A DNA stretch of 9,607 nt, taken from Candidatus Tayloriibacteriota bacterium (lineage in GTDB: Bacteria; Patescibacteriota; Minisyncoccia; Phycocordibacterales; PALSA-1337). Both the position numbers and the translations under genes were made by a program. Below the pieces are notes generated by a model. That model did not search any database, was not told the origin of the DNA, and saw only the letters and a list, made by a program, of their open reading frames with translations. The DNA lies in NCBI GenBank assembly GCA_025353045.1, contig JANXRK010000049.1, positions 1-9,607 of the forward strand, read 5' to 3'. Shown here piece by piece: positions 7,707 through 9,607 of the stretch (the first letter of the stretch is position 1; every line of letters starts with the position of its first letter).

Positions 7707-8213
7707 TTATGCACAGATCAAGTCATTTTTATTTACCTTTTCTTTCAAAACATCCTTTATCTGCAAGATATCGATTTGTATTTTATCCATCTGATGACCC
7801 ATATTGTCAACTTTTGAATCTAATTTATCCATTCTTTCATCTAGGCCATCAATTTTTCCAGATAAACGATCATCGACAGATTGGATTTGTTCCCCAAATA
7901 CTTTTAGACTCTCCTGGAATCCCGTTTTGAGATCAGTCATGTGCTGCCTATTTTCTTTCATTAATTCACCCGCATGTTTTCTGTTATTTTCCATTAATCC
8001 TTTTACATATTGTTTGTTTTCTTCTACCAATTCACTTACATATTGTTTATTTTCATCTATCAAACCATTTGTGTGTTGCCTATTTTCTTGTACTAATTCT
8101 TTTATATACCCTTTCATCTCACCTTGGTACTTCTTAAAAGTCTTATCGAGTTTTATATCGAGAGTTGTGTCAAAATATTCTTTTGTAATGTAATTAGTCT
8201 TATTCATATTCAT
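7707..8213 (-). CDS. Small coiled-coil protein with 11-residue repeats, function unknown
   Basis: Protein of 168 residues with no signal peptide or membrane segment, so probably cytoplasmic. After a short N-terminal part (ITKEYFDTTLDIKLDKTF) there are five tandem 11-residue repeats at residues 36-90, of the form YVSELVEENKQ, and a sixth that decays at residues 91-95. A second coiled coil follows at 110-156 with hydrophobic residues in 3-4 spacing (121, 124, 128, 131, 135, 138, 142, 145, 149, 152, 156) and a stutter at 117-121. The whole molecule should be a long oligomeric rod. Short coiled-coil proteins of this style, ending in an 'IKDVLKEKV'-like segment, are familiar from CPR genomes but I know no established function. 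Start is ATG at 8213, with ATG at 8207 possible; neither has a clear Shine-Dalgarno sequence. The gene stands between capA and rpoB with spacers of 87 and 155 bases. Confidence 0.9.
   Translation of the reverse strand: MNMNKTNYITKEYFDTTLDIKLDKTFKKYQGEMKGYIKELVQENRQHTNGLIDENKQYVSELVEENKQYVKGLMENNRKHAGELMKENRQHMTDLKTGFQESLKVFGEQIQSVDDRLSGKIDGLDERMDKLDSKVDNMGHQMDKIQIDILQIKDVLKEKVNKNDLICA
7944..8108 (-). repeat. Five tandem 33-base coding repeats (11-residue hendecads)
   Basis: Residues 36-90 of the coiled-coil protein are five units of exactly 33 bases. Each unit reads Tyr/His, a variable residue, two residues, Leu, Val/Ile/Met, two residues, Asn, Lys/Arg, Gln/Lys. Leu recurs at 40, 51, 62, 73 and 84, and Asn at 44, 55, 66, 77 and 88. 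The DNA units are recognisably similar but diverged, which suggests old internal duplication kept in register by protein structure. Confidence 0.9.
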
Positions 8214-8255
8214 ATTTTATTACTTACAAAAACTAAAGCAATAGCAAAAACTACA

Positions 8256-8299
8256 AAAATTTTATCGAAATTTTATTTCATGTGGATAACTGATGAAAT
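8256..8299. repeat. Two abutting AT-rich inverted repeats between capA and the coiled-coil gene
   Basis: Two perfect 7-base inverted repeats lie back to back. AAAATTT / AAATTTT (8256-8262 and 8268-8274, 5-base loop) is followed directly by ATTTCAT / ATGAAAT (8275-8281 and 8293-8299, 11-base loop). They begin two bases after the capA stop on the minus strand, and the distal stem runs into a T5 stretch, so together they could act as a weak terminator. The stems are almost pure A/T, so this is uncertain. Confidence 0.35.
8281..8289 (-). other. Perfect DnaA-box sequence
   Basis: Minus-strand TTATCCACA is identical to the strong DnaA-box consensus. It sits mostly in the loop of the capA-proximal inverted repeat, in a non-coding spacer of high A+T content. 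A second, weaker match (TTATGCACA, plus strand, 7707-7715) overlaps the stop codon of the coiled-coil gene. A single 9-mer can occur by chance in AT-rich DNA, so DnaA binding is not established. Confidence 0.3.
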
Positions 8300-8300
8300 T

Positions 8301-9260
8301 CTATTCTTTTCCCACAAAAACACCCCCTCTTTCTATTTTTATTGGAATTTCAGAAAAATGTAGGTCAATTTCTTTTTCATTTTTATCAATACCAATGACG
8401 ATCCCTAGACCTTGCATTGTGGCTTTTGAAAAGTACTGATCAAAAGAAAAGTTACCAAGAGAATAATATATCTTCTTTCCTTTATACTCTTCTGAAGTAC
8501 CAATAACGTGTGGGTGGGATCCGATAACGATATCAGCCCCGTTATCTATAAATTTATGGCCCCATTTGACCATATCTTCGGTCGGTTCCTTTTGATATTC
8601 AATTCCCCAGTGCGGCGTAACTATAAGGACATCAACTTCTTTTTTAAGTCTGACGATTTCAGCCTGCACTTTATCAAAATTTGTATAATAAAATTCATGG
8701 AAACCTACAAAACCGATTTTAATACCATTTTTACTGATAACTGTACTTATTTCATCTTTGTTAAAAGGATCACCATAGTAAAGCATCCCGGCACTACCTA
8801 TATATCGTCTTGTTGACTCCAATCCTGCTTTTCCAAAATTAAATGAATGGTTATTAGCTAGACCTAAAACATCAAAACCTAGATTGGCTAAAGAAGGCAC
8901 GAGTGCAGGATTAAAAGTAAATTGAAGATCTTTATTTGTAAGATCAGTAGTTACTGAAGGATTTGTAGTAAAAGTTCCTTCAAGATTTGCAACAGCCACA
9001 TCAACACTTTGTACTAAATCCTTTGTACCAGCGAAAAACTTTTCGAATCCAATTTTATCGATTGTGTTGCGTATATTTCGATCAAGCATCATATCACCAA
9101 CAATCAGAACCTTAACCGAAGAGGATTCTACTGGATTTGTATTGTGCGTTGAAAAGCGATAATTATTTGGTTTTAGAAAACTGAGAATTAAAAGTGCAAC
9201 AACGACAAAATGAGCGATGATGAAATATTTATTTCTTCCCTTGTTTATTTCTCCATTCAT
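8301..9260 (-). CDS. CapA-family membrane-anchored metallophosphoesterase-like protein
   Basis: Protein of 319 residues of the CapA / PGA_cap family (calcineurin-like metallophosphoesterase fold). Residues 12-29 are a single hydrophobic anchor, so the domain probably faces outside the membrane. Family motifs appear in order: VGDMMLDR with Asp56 and Asp60; VANLEGTF with Asn92 and Glu94; LANNHSFNFG with Asn136, Asn137 and His138; VTPHWGIEY with His217; GSHPHV with His249 and His251; and YSLGNFSFDQ with Asn270. These are the residues expected for a two-metal centre, so it looks active. Named members act in poly-gamma-glutamate capsule formation, but no capB or capC partner is visible, so the substrate is unknown and a wider role in cell-surface polymer metabolism is equally possible. 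The ATG at 9260 overlaps the trmD stop by 32 bases. I found no ATG, GTG or TTG between there and the end of the membrane segment, so the overlap is probably real and expression coupled to trmD. Confidence 0.93.
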   Translation of the reverse strand: MNGEINKGRNKYFIIAHFVVVALLILSFLKPNNYRFSTHNTNPVESSSVKVLIVGDMMLDRNIRNTIDKIGFEKFFAGTKDLVQSVDVAVANLEGTFTTNPSVTTDLTNKDLQFTFNPALVPSLANLGFDVLGLANNHSFNFGKAGLESTRRYIGSAGMLYYGDPFNKDEISTVISKNGIKIGFVGFHEFYYTNFDKVQAEIVRLKKEVDVLIVTPHWGIEYQKEPTEDMVKWGHKFIDNGADIVIGSHPHVIGTSEEYKGKKIYYSLGNFSFDQYFSKATMQGLGIVIGIDKNEKEIDLHFSEIPIKIERGGVFVGKE

Positions 9261-9607
9261 CGATCAATTTATGATTACCTGAAAGAAGTACTTTCGGCAC
9301 ACTCAATTTCTTTCCTTTATATTCTACCACTTCTGGCCGAGTATAGACGTCAGGTGAAGCAATGCGACTTTCTTCGAGTGAAGCGTGGTCTCCGAGCACT
9401 CCTTCTATTTGTCGTGAGATAGTGTCAATCAAAATCATAGCTGGTAATTCTCCACCAGTCAGCACAAATGGCCCAACAGAAATTTCTTCAACTTTAAATA
9501 CTTTTTTCACTCTTGAATCGATTCCTTCATATCGTCCACAAATAAAAATAATATCAGTAAATTTTTCTGCATAGTTTTTTGCTTGTGTAGTATCAAATTG
9601 TTTTCCA
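9229..9607 (-). CDS. trmD: tRNA (guanine37-N1)-methyltransferase, C-terminal half (5' end outside window)
   Basis: The last 125 codons of TrmD, which uses S-adenosylmethionine to methylate N1 of G37 next to the anticodon and so prevents +1 frameshifting. E. coli TrmD is 255 residues, so about half is missing at the window edge. The reading frame runs open to base 9607, so the true start lies outside. Visible landmarks: ICGRYEGIDSRV and EEISVGPFVLTGGELPAM from the trefoil-knot cofactor site; IDTISRQIEGVLG, the linker with the conserved Arg; YTRPEV; and the C-terminal LLSGNHKLIDEWRNKQ. The loop carrying the catalytic Asp in E. coli (Asp169) here reads DHASLEESRIASPD and is four residues shorter up to YTRP, with Glu and Ser in place of Asp. 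The overlapping start of the CapA-like gene suggests a shared transcript. Confidence 0.96.
   Translation of the reverse strand, partial: GKQFDTTQAKNYAEKFTDIIFICGRYEGIDSRVKKVFKVEEISVGPFVLTGGELPAMILIDTISRQIEGVLGDHASLEESRIASPDVYTRPEVVEYKGKKLSVPKVLLSGNHKLIDEWRNKQGKK

Noticed and set aside
7944..8108. 33-base periodic repeat as a possible CRISPR array
   Set aside because: Units are contiguous with no spacers, diverge from each other, keep frame exactly, and encode an obvious coiled coil.
7804..8193. 129-residue plus-strand open frame opposite the coiled-coil gene
   Set aside because: Its repetitive Cys/Phe/Ser-rich translation is what the reverse strand of the Glu/Lys/Asn-rich hendecad repeats gives. 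No start signal or family resemblance is seen.
7707..8300. Replication origin around the two DnaA-box matches
   Set aside because: Only two boxes are found, one overlaps a coding end, and there is no dnaA or dnaN. Binding is kept as a low-interest possibility, but an origin is not supported.
9229..9510. Short 93-codon version of trmD starting at GTG 9510
   Set aside because: The frame stays open to the window edge and the upstream codons encode conserved TrmD residues (ICGRYEGIDS), so this start is internal to the gene.
1..9607. TGA recoded as glycine, as in Gracilibacteria or SR1
   Set aside because: All six genes read through without an in-frame TGA and end in TAA or TAG. Glycines are encoded by ordinary GGN codons, so nothing here requires recoding.

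Overview
This is an AT-rich bacterial window in which every convincing gene lies on the minus strand. Read in that direction, from high to low coordinates, the order is: the C-terminal half of trmD (cut by the window edge), a membrane-anchored CapA-type metallophosphoesterase, a small coiled-coil protein of unknown function, rpoB (complete), a membrane-anchored exported protein of unknown function, and rpoC (C-terminus cut by the window edge). No gap between genes exceeds about 160 bases. All plus-strand open frames are antisense shadows of these genes.

Organism. I infer a member of the Candidate Phyla Radiation (Patescibacteria), probably Parcubacteria-like. RpoB is compact (1058 residues) and lacks the large lineage-specific insertions of proteobacteria. 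RpoC lacks the trigger-loop insertion. The small coiled-coil protein and the exported protein are of types I associate with CPR genomes. rpoBC is not preceded by ribosomal protein genes here. No in-frame TGA is read as sense, and the visible stops are TAA or TAG, so the standard code is compatible but TGA reassignment is not strictly excluded. The phylum call is inference; no rRNA is present to confirm it.

Layout. Positions 9229-9607: TrmD, tRNA m1G37 methyltransferase. Positions 8301-9260: CapA-like protein, overlapping the end of trmD by 32 bases. Positions 8214-8300: an 87-base AT-rich spacer filled by two abutting inverted repeats and a perfect DnaA-box sequence. Positions 7707-8213: coiled-coil protein with five 11-residue repeats followed by heptads. 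Positions 7552-7706: rpoB leader with a candidate promoter, a weak hairpin and the only clear Shine-Dalgarno sequence in the window. Positions 4375-7551: rpoB. Positions 3328-4362: unknown exported protein inserted between rpoB and rpoC. Positions 1-3317: rpoC.

How they work together. rpoB and rpoC encode the two large catalytic subunits of RNA polymerase and almost certainly share a transcript that also carries the inserted gene (spacings of 12 and 10 bases). The most interesting points are this inserted gene and the 9-bp direct repeat at its borders, the rifampicin-pocket substitutions in RpoB, the enlarged RpoC rudder, and the hendecad coiled coil with an asparagine in every repeat. I see no defence system, mobile element, CRISPR array or RNA gene.
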